Assembly: GCA_028706405.1 (NCBI GenBank)
Contig: JAQWBM010000012.1
Coordinates: 1 to 44,094 of the forward strand
Direction of reading: 5' to 3'
Source of the DNA: Eubacteriales bacterium
GTDB lineage: Bacteria > Bacillota > Clostridia > Peptostreptococcales > Anaerovoracaceae
Length of the DNA: 44,094 bases
Both the position numbers and the translations under genes were made by a program. Under the pieces are notes generated by a model. That model did not search any database. It was not told the origin of the DNA and saw only the letters and a program-made list of their open reading frames with translations. Shown here in pieces: positions 34,748 to 42,881 of the stretch (positions are counted from its first letter, which is position 1; the number at the start of each line of letters is the position of its first letter).

Positions 34748-34800
34748 TCTCAGTAGGTAGAGCAGAGGACTGAAAATCCTCGTGTCCTTGGTTCAATTCA
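34748..34800 (+). pseudogene. tRNA-Phe-like fragment
   Basis: A good D-arm (3 of 4 bp), an anticodon arm GAGGA/TCCTC with anticodon GAA (34772-34774), and a T-loop GGTTCAATTC are present. The T-stem has two mismatches, and the flanks do not form an acceptor stem and lack CCA. It lies between two divergent genes. Confidence 0.55.
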
Positions 34801-34813
34801 TAGTTCCCTTGCA

Positions 34814-34819
34814 TATAAT
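34814..34819 (+). promoter_or_regulatory. Possible -10 of the sodC-like gene
   Basis: TATAAT at 34814-34819; no convincing -35 is seen, and the start would fall very close to the GGAGG at 34826-34830. Confidence 0.35.
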
Positions 34820-34838
34820 AAATGCGGAGGTGGTTTCT

Positions 34839-35333
34839 TTGTTTTTAGCTTCATACTATCAGTTGCAATTTTTGAGTGATATGCTTAAAAAATCTCCCGA
34901 TGCAATAGCTTGGATTTTTGGAAGTCCAGGTTTTCCTGATATCCGGGGTTTCGTGTATTTTTACCAACTTTACGATAGCGTGCTATTAGTCGCGGAGGTA
35001 TCGGGCCTCCCACACAACGAAGGCTCCTGTGAAGGCAGGGTATTCGGATTCCATATTCATGAGGGCGGCACCTGCACAGGCAATAGCGAAGATCCATTTG
35101 CCGATGCAGGTATGCATTACAATCCAAACAATTGCCTGCACCCTCATCATGCTGGTGATTTGCCTCCGCTGTTTGGGAATAACGGGCTGGCCTTTCAATC
35201 TGTCCTAACTAATCGTTTTAGCGTAAATCAGATTATAGGCCATACTGTAATCGTTCATGGTTCCCCGGATGATTTCGTAACCCAACCATCGGGCAATTCC
35301 GGGGCAAAAATCGCGTGTGGTCAAATATCCTAA
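34839..35333 (+). CDS. Cu/Zn superoxide dismutase-like protein (moron)
   Basis: 164 aa from a TTG at 34839 with GGAGG 8 nt upstream. Signature segments: GFHIHEGGTCTGN, HYNPNNCLHPHHAGDLPP, and HTVIVHGSPDDFVTQPSGNS followed by KIACG. These provide the copper/zinc histidines and aspartate of the Cu/Zn SOD family. It lacks a signal peptide. It converts superoxide to H2O2 if active. It is on the plus strand inside a minus-strand phage block, so it is cargo rather than a phage structural gene; oxygen protection of the lysogen is inferred. Confidence 0.85.
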   Translation: MFLASYYQLQFLSDMLKKSPDAIAWIFGSPGFPDIRGFVYFYQLYDSVLLVAEVSGLPHNEGSCEGRVFGFHIHEGGTCTGNSEDPFADAGMHYNPNNCLHPHHAGDLPPLFGNNGLAFQSVLTNRFSVNQIIGHTVIVHGSPDDFVTQPSGNSGAKIACGQIS

Positions 35334-35385
35334 GCTGATGGATGGCCAAACTGCCGCATTTGGTGTAATATTTCATGGGGTCATC

Positions 35386-35505
35386 CTAAATTTTTAATTT
35401 TCTCGCGAGCTCCCGGATAGCCTTCTCATACTCCTCATAGGTCAGATTCAGGGCTTGAAGCTTTGTTTTTTCGATCTCGTAGATTATGTATTTGTTCTTT
35501 TTCAT
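35386..35505 (-). CDS. 39-aa phage protein
   Basis: MKKNKYIIYEIEKTKLQALN then LTYEEYEKAIRELARKLKI: helical, highly charged. GAGG lies 7 nt before the ATG. Situated between the candidate origin and the sodC-like gene. Not recognised. Confidence 0.55.
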   Translation of the reverse strand: MKKNKYIIYEIEKTKLQALNLTYEEYEKAIRELARKLKI

Positions 35506-35519
35506 GTTTTCGCCTCATT

Positions 35520-35782
35520 TGTCGCACCTGTCGGACTCTTGTCGGACATTGTTAAATTTGTAACCCTTTATTTTCAATGGATGTCGCACTGTCGTACATG
35601 TCGGACATATTTTCTCGCGCATACGTGAATGGATGTATATAACTTTTAACTTACATTTATATATGCGTTACGCGCGTATAGGGTATGTTTTTTGGTGCGA
35701 CAAGTCCGACAGTCCGACAAGTTCGATTTTTCAATGTTTCTGGCGTCGGACAATTACGTTGGAATGTCCGACAAGTCCGACA
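35520..35782. other. Candidate phage replication origin (iteron array)
   Basis: About 12 copies of an 8-bp element: TGTCGGAC-type copies on the left (35520-35607; at 35520, 35529, 35540, 35582, 35590 and 35599, some variant) and mostly GTCCGACA-type copies (its reverse complement) on the right (35695-35782; at 35695, 35704, 35712, 35745, 35766 and 35775). They flank an AT-rich core (35608-35694). Adjacent copies are often 8-9 bp apart. It lies directly after the replicative helicase gene. Confidence 0.65.
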
Positions 35783-35799
35783 TTTGCCTTTCTTCCTCA

Positions 35800-37626
35800 T
35801 CAGTGATCTCCGTAAAATCCTTCCGGCGCAAATCTTAAAACAACGCATTGACAAAGTACTCCATTAACGCGCATCCGCTTTGACAGCCCTCGTCCGTCCG
35901 CATCCATAAGTCCGTTTCGTTTTAGCCAAGACAAAAAACTCTGAGGACTGAATCCGGCCTCCTGACAGTGCTTATCAAAGACAGTCCGGATAATCTTCGC
36001 CGAATAAATATCCGTGCCCTCATTAACTTCGCCCCAGGTATCCTGCTCATTCTTCCGGAAATGACTCTTGTTCTGCGCCAACCAGTCTGTTAGCCAACTA
36101 TAGGCCCGTTCATTTTGCGAAACTTCCGCTTTAGTTGAGAGATATTGTGTCAGATCTTTGTAATAGAGTTCTTGCTTGTCCTCAAAGGTCCACATGCTGA
36201 TCAGCGCATCTGCCGTCAGGATCATGCTTGCAGCCAATGCTTGCTTTTCAGTCGTGTCGCCCTTTAGGATGCTCTTATAGATATCCTTTTGGAGCTGACG
36301 TGCCGTCTCCATGTTGCCTTTTTCCTGTAACTTTTGGACGAATTCCTTACCGGCAAATCCATAGTTCTTTTTTAGGGTCTCCGCTAACCTTGTCGGATCA
36401 TCAAATAGCTTTGTGTCCTCACAGTTGATCTCAATGATACGGTTGACAGCACCGCCACCACTGGCATGGTTGCTGATAGGCTGCTCGCCTGTAGTCAGGA
36501 TGCAGTTATTCCAGGTCAGCGTCTTCTGGATGCCGCCGGCCTTCTGTCCCCTTGCCCTGCCAACGCCCTCTGACAATTGATAGATCATGCTGTCAAAATC
36601 TTTTTTATCTTTGATAATTTGCAACTCATCAAGAATCAAGGGCATGGAATTAACGAATCCGGCACTTAATTCCTGAGCTACCGCAGTACTGTTAAATGTA
36701 TGTATATACCTCCCCATTTCAGGGTTAGCCCAAACCGACGCTGCCAGCATAAGCCCCAAGGTCTTTCCGGTCTCCGTGCCTCCGTGAAGGTGTACGAAAA
36801 ATGGAAGGCCTCCGCATGGCTCTACCAGGACACTTGCGAATGATGCCGCCAGGAGGATCCTCGCTGGAATATCCCTTTTCCGGATTTCCCTGACCGCCGC
36901 GAGCCATTTTTCATAGCTGCCGCGCTCCCTGACCGACTCGAAAAAATGCTTGAAGGAAATATCCCCATCAAAGACCAAATCTTCGACATAGGGGCTGAAT
37001 CCTTCCCCTTCGATCCACCCGAGCCGGCCAACGGAATTATTCTCCGGTATGACCTCATAGTTTAGGTTTTCAAGGTCGTGCAGATACGTAACCAGGTATT
37101 TTGCATTTTCGCTTGTGACGGCAACCCCGTAGTCTGCCAGCCCGATGATGGACGACGCGGATGCAAGCTGTCGCTTGTCGCATATCGTCTTCCGCCATGA
37201 CTTGCCCTTCCTGTAGGCTAACTCCAGTTTTTCAATGCCGGTGTCAATATTGACTAGCCGTTTGACCGGCATGATAGGGTGGACACAAGCCACATCTTCG
37301 CCGTCGTACCGGTTGCTCTTCCGGATTCCGTAATCGTCCGCCCTCCAAACGCCGCTGTTCAGCTCCAGGGGCTGCTGGTCAAAATTGGTCGTTTTCTCGC
37401 TGATGCTCTCGCCTTTGGTCTTTGCGATCGATGCGCAGTAATCCTTATAGAGCGTCTTGAAATTCCTGACCCCGACCAGCTTTGCCTGGTCCGACATTTT
37501 CTCTATTTCGCGTTTGTGGGTAAATTCATCATCGCGGAACAAATAGACATATTCAAACGGGGCTGTCGAATCATAAAAGGCTTCTTTCGTATAGACGATA
37601 TTGTTTTTCTCTTCGTTTGAACTCAC
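35800..37626 (-). CDS. DUF927-type phage replicative helicase/ATPase
   Basis: 608 aa. DUF927 proteins act as helicases in primase-helicase systems. Walker A HGGTETGKT near residue 284, Walker B LILDELQ near 330, and a conserved NNCILTTGEQP. The start is GTG at 37626, right after a G10 run, so the ribosome site is unclear. It overlaps the primase by 56 nt and abuts the candidate origin. Confidence 0.85.
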   Translation of the reverse strand: MSSNEEKNNIVYTKEAFYDSTAPFEYVYLFRDDEFTHKREIEKMSDQAKLVGVRNFKTLYKDYCASIAKTKGESISEKTTNFDQQPLELNSGVWRADDYGIRKSNRYDGEDVACVHPIMPVKRLVNIDTGIEKLELAYRKGKSWRKTICDKRQLASASSIIGLADYGVAVTSENAKYLVTYLHDLENLNYEVIPENNSVGRLGWIEGEGFSPYVEDLVFDGDISFKHFFESVRERGSYEKWLAAVREIRKRDIPARILLAASFASVLVEPCGGLPFFVHLHGGTETGKTLGLMLAASVWANPEMGRYIHTFNSTAVAQELSAGFVNSMPLILDELQIIKDKKDFDSMIYQLSEGVGRARGQKAGGIQKTLTWNNCILTTGEQPISNHASGGGAVNRIIEINCEDTKLFDDPTRLAETLKKNYGFAGKEFVQKLQEKGNMETARQLQKDIYKSILKGDTTEKQALAASMILTADALISMWTFEDKQELYYKDLTQYLSTKAEVSQNERAYSWLTDWLAQNKSHFRKNEQDTWGEVNEGTDIYSAKIIRTVFDKHCQEAGFSPQSFLSWLKRNGLMDADGRGLSKRMRVNGVLCQCVVLRFAPEGFYGDH

Positions 37627-38101
37627 CTAGCCCCCCCCCCATTTCAATATTTTCATCAAGCCATTTTTCAACTTGCAACAGCCTTGCCTCGTCTGCCCCT
37701 GCTTGAAACAATCGCCTGTGATGGTCGATCACTAAATTATAAAATGCTCTTTCGAGTGCTCGTTTTTCCTGTATTTTCCGGTGCTCCTCTTGCCTCGCCC
37801 TAGCTCGTGCCCGGCTTTCCTCTGTCGGCTTCTCCGCAGTTAGCCCAAGCCGGAAATCGCTGTTTAACCGGACAAGGGATTGTCCAAAACAGAGGTTAAA
37901 ATACATCATTACGAAACTAATTACATCGCCCGACTTGCCGCAGCCAAAACATTTGAACCGGTTGTTTTTCACTGACAGGCTCGCCGTTTTTTCGCTGTGA
38001 AACGGGCAGATCGCATATCCGTGCCGGTTGAAACGGATTCCGTAATGCTCCATGGTCTCCCGCAGATCCAAGGCATCCTTAATCTGTTCGGCCAGCCTCA
38101 T
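37571..38101 (-). CDS. CHC2 zinc-finger DNA primase-type protein
   Basis: 176 aa. The N-terminal CHC2 finger is complete (CPFHSEKTASLSVKNNRFKC, then FGCGKSGDVISFVM). The helical C-terminus is cut short: there is no TOPRIM domain. It probably binds single-stranded primer sites for the DUF927 helicase. GGGAGG lies 9 nt before ATG 38101, which overlaps the ERCC4 gene stop (ATGA). A run of ten G near the end affects the reading frame (see findings). Confidence 0.85.
   Translation of the reverse strand: MRLAEQIKDALDLRETMEHYGIRFNRHGYAICPFHSEKTASLSVKNNRFKCFGCGKSGDVISFVMMYFNLCFGQSLVRLNSDFRLGLTAEKPTEESRARARARQEEHRKIQEKRALERAFYNLVIDHHRRLFQAGADEARLLQVEKWLDENIEMGGGLGEFKRREKQYRLYERSLL
37631..37640 (-). 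repeat. Homopolymer run of ten G (minus strand)
   Basis: Ten G at the 3' end of the primase gene, 4 nt before the helicase GTG start. With ten G the primase frame runs on 56 nt into the helicase; with nine G it ends at TAG immediately after the run. Confidence 0.8.
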
Positions 38102-38559
38102 ATTTTGCCGCCTCCCAGCAGCTCGATGATCTTTTTCCCAGTGTTCCGCTTGGAGCAAAACACATACTCAATATTGTGCTTGTTCTGCCAGCTCTTCAGG
38201 ACCCGGTAAATCCGATCTCCCATAATCTCGCCGTATTTCGGTGCCCAGAGAATCAAATCCTCCAGCCCCTGAATCGGCTTCCCGTCAATCTTGTCCTGCT
38301 CAATCAGAATGTACATCTTGCCGTCGACCTCATCCAGACGCTGCAGCTCGCGCTTAAATCGGGCATGGCCGCTGATGGCGTTTTGGGCGATCTCGGCGAT
38401 GTTCTGTTTCCGGTCAATCAGCAGGAAGGGGTTTTCGGGGTTACAGTAGTCGCCTATGTAAAGCTTGCTGATGAAGTATTTAATGTCCTGCCGTTGAAAC
38501 TCGCAGAGGATCTTTTCAACTGCCCGGGGTTTTTCCCTGCTGTCTATCTGGATCATCAT
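38098..38559 (-). CDS. ERCC4-type nuclease
   Basis: 153 aa. Catalytic pattern of the XPF/Mus81 nuclease family: IQIDSREK at the N-terminus and LLIDRKQNIAEIAQNA, with downstream ILIEQD. It likely cuts branched DNA during replication or recombination. There is no HhH domain, so it is short. GGAGGTG precedes the ATG. Confidence 0.82.
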   Translation of the reverse strand: MMIQIDSREKPRAVEKILCEFQRQDIKYFISKLYIGDYCNPENPFLLIDRKQNIAEIAQNAISGHARFKRELQRLDEVDGKMYILIEQDKIDGKPIQGLEDLILWAPKYGEIMGDRIYRVLKSWQNKHNIEYVFCSKRNTGKKIIELLGGGKI

Positions 38560-38576
38560 CAGTTTTCACCTCCAAG

Positions 38577-38972
38577 TCAAAATGGTATATCATCCTCATC
38601 ATCCGCGACTTCCTGAAAGCCTTCCGGAACGCTTGAATCGGACCGGCTGGCTGGTTTGTCCTTCTTGCTTCCGCAAAACTCAACCTGATTAGCTTTAAGT
38701 TCCCATATTGTCCGGTCCCTGCCTTCCTTGTCCTGATATTTTCGGGACTCCATGGAGCCTTGAATAAGGATTTCCTGTCCTTTCACAAAGAACCTTTCAA
38801 CAAATTCAGCCCGTTTGTCCCAAATCTGGCACCTAAAGAAGTCGGCTCCTTCGCCAAATTTTTTATCTACAGCTACGTCGAAGCTACAAACTGCCTTTGA
38901 TCCGTTTTTTGTATCCGCGTATTTGAGTTCCGGGTCCCTTGTAAGGCGACCTTTGATGATAATTTGATTCAT
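38577..38972 (-). CDS. ssb: Single-stranded DNA-binding protein
   Basis: 131 aa. A standard OB-fold SSB (MNQIIIKGRLTRDPELKYAD; FFRCQIWDKRAEFVERFFVK) with a flexible linker and the acidic tip DDEDDIPF that recruits replication proteins. Encoded between the recombination nucleases. Confidence 0.95.
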   Translation of the reverse strand: MNQIIIKGRLTRDPELKYADTKNGSKAVCSFDVAVDKKFGEGADFFRCQIWDKRAEFVERFFVKGQEILIQGSMESRKYQDKEGRDRTIWELKANQVEFCGSKKDKPASRSDSSVPEGFQEVADDEDDIPF

Positions 38973-39730
38973 GCCACTGCCTCCCCATCATCGTACGGCT
39001 TTATTCTAGTGAGAACCTTTGTCATTTTGCAGTAATCACATTCCTCACAGCGTCTTGGGGTCTCGATGCCGGCTTTAATGTCGGCGAATCGGTCTATCCG
39101 GGCCTCTATTAATTTGAGTGCAATATCCATCTTATATTGCGGGATTTCAAACAGGTCCAGGTCCGTCACAGGCTCCTTGGTGGCACCGGCAACAATAAAC
39201 GGCAATTTGTTTCCTTCTATAGTTTGATATACTGCTGCCTGTAGGTCGTACCCCCATGCCTCAACAAATGGAATTTTTCCCTGTCCATCAACCCATATCG
39301 GCCTAAAGTCTTTCATCACCTTGAGGTCGACAATAGCTTCTTTTTCAAGATAGCTGTCGATCTTTATTTTCCACGGATACCCGAATAATTCGCCTGTCAT
39401 TATGACCTGTTTCTTTCCCGCCATATATTTCATGAACAACTTGTCCCGCTCAAGGCGCTGTATGATTTGCTCCGCCCTCCTGTATTCAGCCTTTAAATCC
39501 CCCTGCCTTGTGAAAATAGAAGGATGCTGTGCCTGAAAAATATCAAGAGTTCCTTCAAAATGTGCATCGACATAGGAGCCTACCAGGAGCGCTGTCGTTT
39601 CCTCGGGTATGTATTCGGCTTTAATTTCAGCAAGAGCAGCCGCCTCACAGCTTGCGAACGCCTTGAATTGCGATGACCCAAAATATTTCATCTGGTTCTC
39701 TTGGCTGAAATAGTTTTCCGATGTAATCAT
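38969..39730 (-). CDS. PD-(D/E)XK exonuclease (RecE/DUF3799-like)
   Basis: 253 aa. Motifs: KIDSYLEKEAIVDLKVMKD (D..DxK core) and WGYDLQAAVYQ (QxxxY). The C-terminal CEECDYCKMTK may bind a metal or Fe-S cluster. Such phage exonucleases resect DNA ends for strand annealing, with SSB or an annealase. Overlaps the ATPase and SSB genes. Confidence 0.82.
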   Translation of the reverse strand: MITSENYFSQENQMKYFGSSQFKAFASCEAAALAEIKAEYIPEETTALLVGSYVDAHFEGTLDIFQAQHPSIFTRQGDLKAEYRRAEQIIQRLERDKLFMKYMAGKKQVIMTGELFGYPWKIKIDSYLEKEAIVDLKVMKDFRPIWVDGQGKIPFVEAWGYDLQAAVYQTIEGNKLPFIVAGATKEPVTDLDLFEIPQYKMDIALKLIEARIDRFADIKAGIETPRRCEECDYCKMTKVLTRIKPYDDGEAVA

Positions 39731-41160
39731 AAATACCTCACCTCCAGTTCTGAGTCATTCGTCGTGCAAGTCGCAATGAATTGCAATCCTTTTTCCCTGC
39801 ATTTTTCGTAAAGCTTCTCGCGGTTACTATCGGAAAGCTTCTCTGCTCCGTCTATAAGAATGACCTGTAGACTGTTAGGCTTAGAAAGAGCAACATCAAC
39901 GCACAGATTCAATTTCTCGCCTTCGGACAGGTTGCTTACGGGAAGGCCCCTAATCAGCGGTACCCCGTTCTCAACAGTTAGACCTTCAACCGGTAAGGTT
40001 GCTGTCTCGAGAATCATTCCCGGCAGGCTTCTTGCCAGTTCGATCTTACGGGTAAGCTCGTCCGATTCTTCCTTTAAAAGCTCGACATCCTCCTGCAACG
40101 ACTTCATGCGCTTGTATTCATTAAGGTGCTTTTTCATTTCTTCTGCCGTTCTAACTTCATCGTCCAGACCGGTAACGTCGATCGGTTCCTTGTCGGCCCA
40201 TTCGTTGGCAACCTCTGTATCTTTATCCAGCTTAGCCAGCTTGGCCTGATGCTCTGCCTCGATGACTTTTTTCTTGTCGGATAGCTTGTCATCGATCGTC
40301 AGAAGCTTGTCCTCGGCGGCTTTAATCTCGGCTTTTAGCCTGGAGATCGTGCTGTTTAGACCGTCCCGCTCATTAGCGATCAGTTTTTCCTCTGCCGCGA
40401 TCGCGATTTCCCGCTCCGCCTCGATGCCTCTAACTTTATTGTTATAGTTATCCCTAAATGCCTTAGCTCTCTCGATTTTACTGTTCTGCTCTCTCATCCG
40501 CTCCAGTTTCCGGTAAGAGCTGCCGAGATCGTACGCTTCCCACTTTCCGGCATCATACTTAGCTGGCAAATCTGCAGCAATTTCCTCGACGAATGCTTTT
40601 TTGTTACGGACATCCCTGTTAATATCCTGACGCTTCTGAAAATACGGAGAGTTTTCGGCCTGAATATCATTAAGGACTTGCAGGATATTTTGCTCGTAAT
40701 CAATGCCTACCGGGATCTCCCCGAACTGCTCTCTTATCCAATTTAGGTCCCAGTCAAATTCGATGAGGTCTAATATGGTCCTATTTTGCTCTTGCTTACT
40801 CATTCCGATAAAGGCAACGGGATCTAATTGAAGTGGAGTAAAAAGATCTCTCAAAAATGCTTCCGGTCCAGGAACATCCTTTCCTCTCTCTTTTACAGAC
40901 TTGTAATCAACTTTCCCTTCCCGCTTTTTCCGATTTATGTAAAGCCCTGCATCGGTCTCGATTATGATTTCACCTTCCGTAGCACCCTTTCTGACGATGT
41001 AATCCCGATTGGACTGGTTTGTTAGCCCGTAGATGAAGGCGTCTATGATAGAGGTTTTACCCGTTCCATTGTCGCCGGTGATTTCTATGCTCCGCCCGTC
41101 AAGTTCAGTTTCCGTAATTCCAAATAAATTCTTTATATAAACCTTCGTTACTTTACCCAT
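39727..41160 (-). CDS. SMC/Rad50-like ATPase (AAA_23)
   Basis: 477 aa. Walker A GDNGTGKTS near residue 32, a long central coiled coil, the ABC signature SNLSEGEKLNLCVD, and Walker B VILIDGAEKL. This is the SbcC/RecF-like family; it likely works with the adjacent nuclease on DNA ends, as phage recombination ATPases do. Overlaps both neighbours. Confidence 0.85.
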   Translation of the reverse strand: MGKVTKVYIKNLFGITETELDGRSIEITGDNGTGKTSIIDAFIYGLTNQSNRDYIVRKGATEGEIIIETDAGLYINRKKREGKVDYKSVKERGKDVPGPEAFLRDLFTPLQLDPVAFIGMSKQEQNRTILDLIEFDWDLNWIREQFGEIPVGIDYEQNILQVLNDIQAENSPYFQKRQDINRDVRNKKAFVEEIAADLPAKYDAGKWEAYDLGSSYRKLERMREQNSKIERAKAFRDNYNNKVRGIEAEREIAIAAEEKLIANERDGLNSTISRLKAEIKAAEDKLLTIDDKLSDKKKVIEAEHQAKLAKLDKDTEVANEWADKEPIDVTGLDDEVRTAEEMKKHLNEYKRMKSLQEDVELLKEESDELTRKIELARSLPGMILETATLPVEGLTVENGVPLIRGLPVSNLSEGEKLNLCVDVALSKPNSLQVILIDGAEKLSDSNREKLYEKCREKGLQFIATCTTNDSELEVRYL

Positions 41161-41680
41161 TCTCTACTTCCTCCTTTCCTGCACTGCTTTCTTCACTTTT
41201 GCTTCCCTCAAACCTTTTCACTGCACAATCTCCGCACAGCTGCTTTTCGTACTTGGCTTTTGTCGATGCGGCAATCTGCCGTGGGCTCTTTCCGTTTGCA
41301 GCCTTTATTTCGGATCCACAATCATCACAATACAGCTCTTCCTTCGGGGCGTACGGCCTTATTCTAAGCGCGTCGACCGTGTCCCCGAATGCAGATACTT
41401 CCTGCGAATAAACGGAAATTCTTGTCCCCGGCCAGTCCTCAATGTAGGGAGACCCCGCAACCTTCGTTATTGTTTTAGCATTCGTCGCATTGCAGATCAT
41501 CGGCTTGACGTTTTCCTTGAAATGGACCAGGAGACCCTCTTCCTTTTTCCCCGCAGTGCCGACGAATGTCTCCTTGCCGGCACTTTTTATTGTCAGGATC
41601 ATATCCTCTCCCGGATCGAGCGCATAGGCCCCGAGGTAGTCGGGATTGTTTAATTTCTTCCAGTGTGTTTTAGTCGCCAT
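41153..41680 (-). CDS. Phage OB-fold-like zinc protein, possible ssDNA-binding
   Basis: 175 aa. The first ~115 residues are β-rich (GEDMILTIKSAGKETFVG; MICNATNAKTITKVAG; DTVDALRIRPYAP), a pattern seen in phage recombination blocks and OB-like in feel. A zinc cluster CDDCGS...CGDC follows, then a short acidic tail. It precedes the ATPase and nuclease, so it could be an ssDNA-binding or loading protein (inference). Confidence 0.65.
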   Translation of the reverse strand: MATKTHWKKLNNPDYLGAYALDPGEDMILTIKSAGKETFVGTAGKKEEGLLVHFKENVKPMICNATNAKTITKVAGSPYIEDWPGTRISVYSQEVSAFGDTVDALRIRPYAPKEELYCDDCGSEIKAANGKSPRQIAASTKAKYEKQLCGDCAVKRFEGSKSEESSAGKEEVENG

Positions 41681-41807
41681 CAGAACGGCCCTCCTTTTCC
41701 ACCAACAGGATCAACGGCTCTTGACAATTGCCTTCTGCCGATGTAACATTAAGTTGTGTATTTTCCCTTGCTCCCTGTTCGTTCGCAGCGACGGGAGCTT
41801 TTTTCAT
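41670..41807 (-). CDS. 45-aa phage ORF, coupled
   Basis: MKKAPVAANEQGARENTQLN then VTSAEGNCQEPLILL; the ATG overlaps the previous stop (ATGA). It overlaps the next gene by 11 nt. No ribosome site of its own, so translation would depend on coupling. Not recognised. Confidence 0.4.
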   Translation of the reverse strand: MKKAPVAANEQGARENTQLNVTSAEGNCQEPLILLVEKEGRSDGD

Positions 41808-42010
41808 GTAGTTGGTTCATTTTCATCCTCCCCTACTTCAATTCTCATTAACTTATAGCCTCTTCTTTTGCCGCTTTCCTTTCGACACAAGTTTTTTAGG
41901 ATTGTTTTCCCTTCAACGCCAAGGCATTGTCCCAGTTCGTCGGCGCTTTGGCAGACTGCAATAGGCAGTTCGTAGCGATCCGGAGTGACAGCTAAATAAA
42001 GGCGGCTCAT
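41804..42010 (-). CDS. Small phage protein
   Basis: 68 aa starting MSRLYLAVTPDRYELPIAVC, with LGVEGKTILKNLCRKESGKR, perhaps a short helix-turn-helix. AGGAAG precedes ATG 42010, which overlaps the previous TGA (ATGA). The earlier start at 42058 is rejected. Not recognised. Confidence 0.7.
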   Translation of the reverse strand: MSRLYLAVTPDRYELPIAVCQSADELGQCLGVEGKTILKNLCRKESGKRRGYKLMRIEVGEDENEPTT

Positions 42011-42831
42011 GGTTTTTCTTCCTGTCTGGCTTTGATGATCTTTCCGTATATTCCCCACTCTTCACGGGGCACTTCCCGAATTACATTAAGTTCACTCGTC
42101 CTGATTTTTCCATCCGAAAATTCCGGTACAATACATTTATCCCGCGGGACCTCGCACTCAATGATGGCAAGGTCGTTCCAGTATCTTCCGTACATAAGCG
42201 CCCAATGCAGATGCGATACGTGGATCCCTCTTCTGCAATCGACCTGAATATTTCTATCAATGCTTTCTTCTGTGGAAATTTCACGGAGCCGATATTTAAA
42301 ACGACCATCATGGTCAGAATGGTAAACCCCTTCTCCTTCGGCATGAACGGATTTATACAGGATCAGATTTCCGTTGCGTTCCTCAATGCCGAAATATTCA
42401 ATGTAGTCGTCAATGCCCCGGAACGGAAGAATAACCCGCGCATTATTAAGCAGTTCGTATTTGGCATATCTGGACATAATTCTTGCTTGAGACCAACCGC
42501 AAAGTTTGGCGGAGCTATTCCCCCGAGCCTCAACGGAGCTATTCCCCCAAGCCACTACGGAGCTATTCCCCCGAGCCACTACGGAGCTATTCCCCCGAGC
42601 CACTACGGAGCTATTCTCCCGAGCCTCAACGGAGCTATTCTCCCGAGCCACTACGGAGCTATTCTCCCGAGCCTCAACGGAGCTATTCTCCCAAGCCTCA
42701 ACGGAGCTATTCCTAAAGCTTCTATTTATATAGATTACATTTTGCCAGTCATTGCGAATCTCTATGATGCCTTGAAAATCATCGGCTATGGCATTGAATT
42801 CCGCCTGGCTTTTTACGATTACCTTATTCAT
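42007..42831 (-). CDS. Octapeptide-repeat protein with DUF7666-like C-terminus
   Basis: 274 aa. N-terminal region (VIVKSQAEFNAIADDFQG), then about eight copies of an 8-residue repeat (ENSSVEAR / GNSSVVAR type) that could form a β-helix, then a C-terminal domain (GIHVSHLHWALMYGRYWNDL and CEVPRDKCIVPEF) resembling DUF7666. The DNA repeat is 24 bp (42510-42716). ATG 42831 has an AAGGAAG region upstream and is preferred over GTG 42873. Confidence 0.75.
   Translation of the reverse strand: MNKVIVKSQAEFNAIADDFQGIIEIRNDWQNVIYINRSFRNSSVEAWENSSVEARENSSVVARENSSVEARENSSVVARGNSSVVARGNSSVVAWGNSSVEARGNSSAKLCGWSQARIMSRYAKYELLNNARVILPFRGIDDYIEYFGIEERNGNLILYKSVHAEGEGVYHSDHDGRFKYRLREISTEESIDRNIQVDCRRGIHVSHLHWALMYGRYWNDLAIIECEVPRDKCIVPEFSDGKIRTSELNVIREVPREEWGIYGKIIKARQEEKP
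42510..42716. repeat. 24-bp tandem repeat, about 8.5 copies
   Basis: Copies of CGGAGCTATTCYCCCRAGCC plus four bases start at 42510, 42534, 42558 and every 24 bp to 42702. They encode the octapeptide repeat. All three plus-strand frames are also open, so plus-strand ORFs here are shadows. Confidence 0.95.
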
Positions 42832-42881
42832 ATTTTTTATCTTCCTTTCCGGCCTCGCGGCCTTAGTAATCACTCTTTTTT

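Noticed and set aside
34748..34800. Functional tRNA-Phe
   Set aside because: No acceptor stem or CCA and two mismatches in the T-stem; listed as a fragment.
35657..35854. 65-aa minus-strand ORF with CRTCRT-type repeats
   Set aside because: The peptide repeats only reflect the GTCCGACA iterons; no ribosome site; overlaps the end of the helicase gene.
42510..42716. CRISPR array
   Set aside because: Repeats are contiguous with no spacers and encode a regular peptide.
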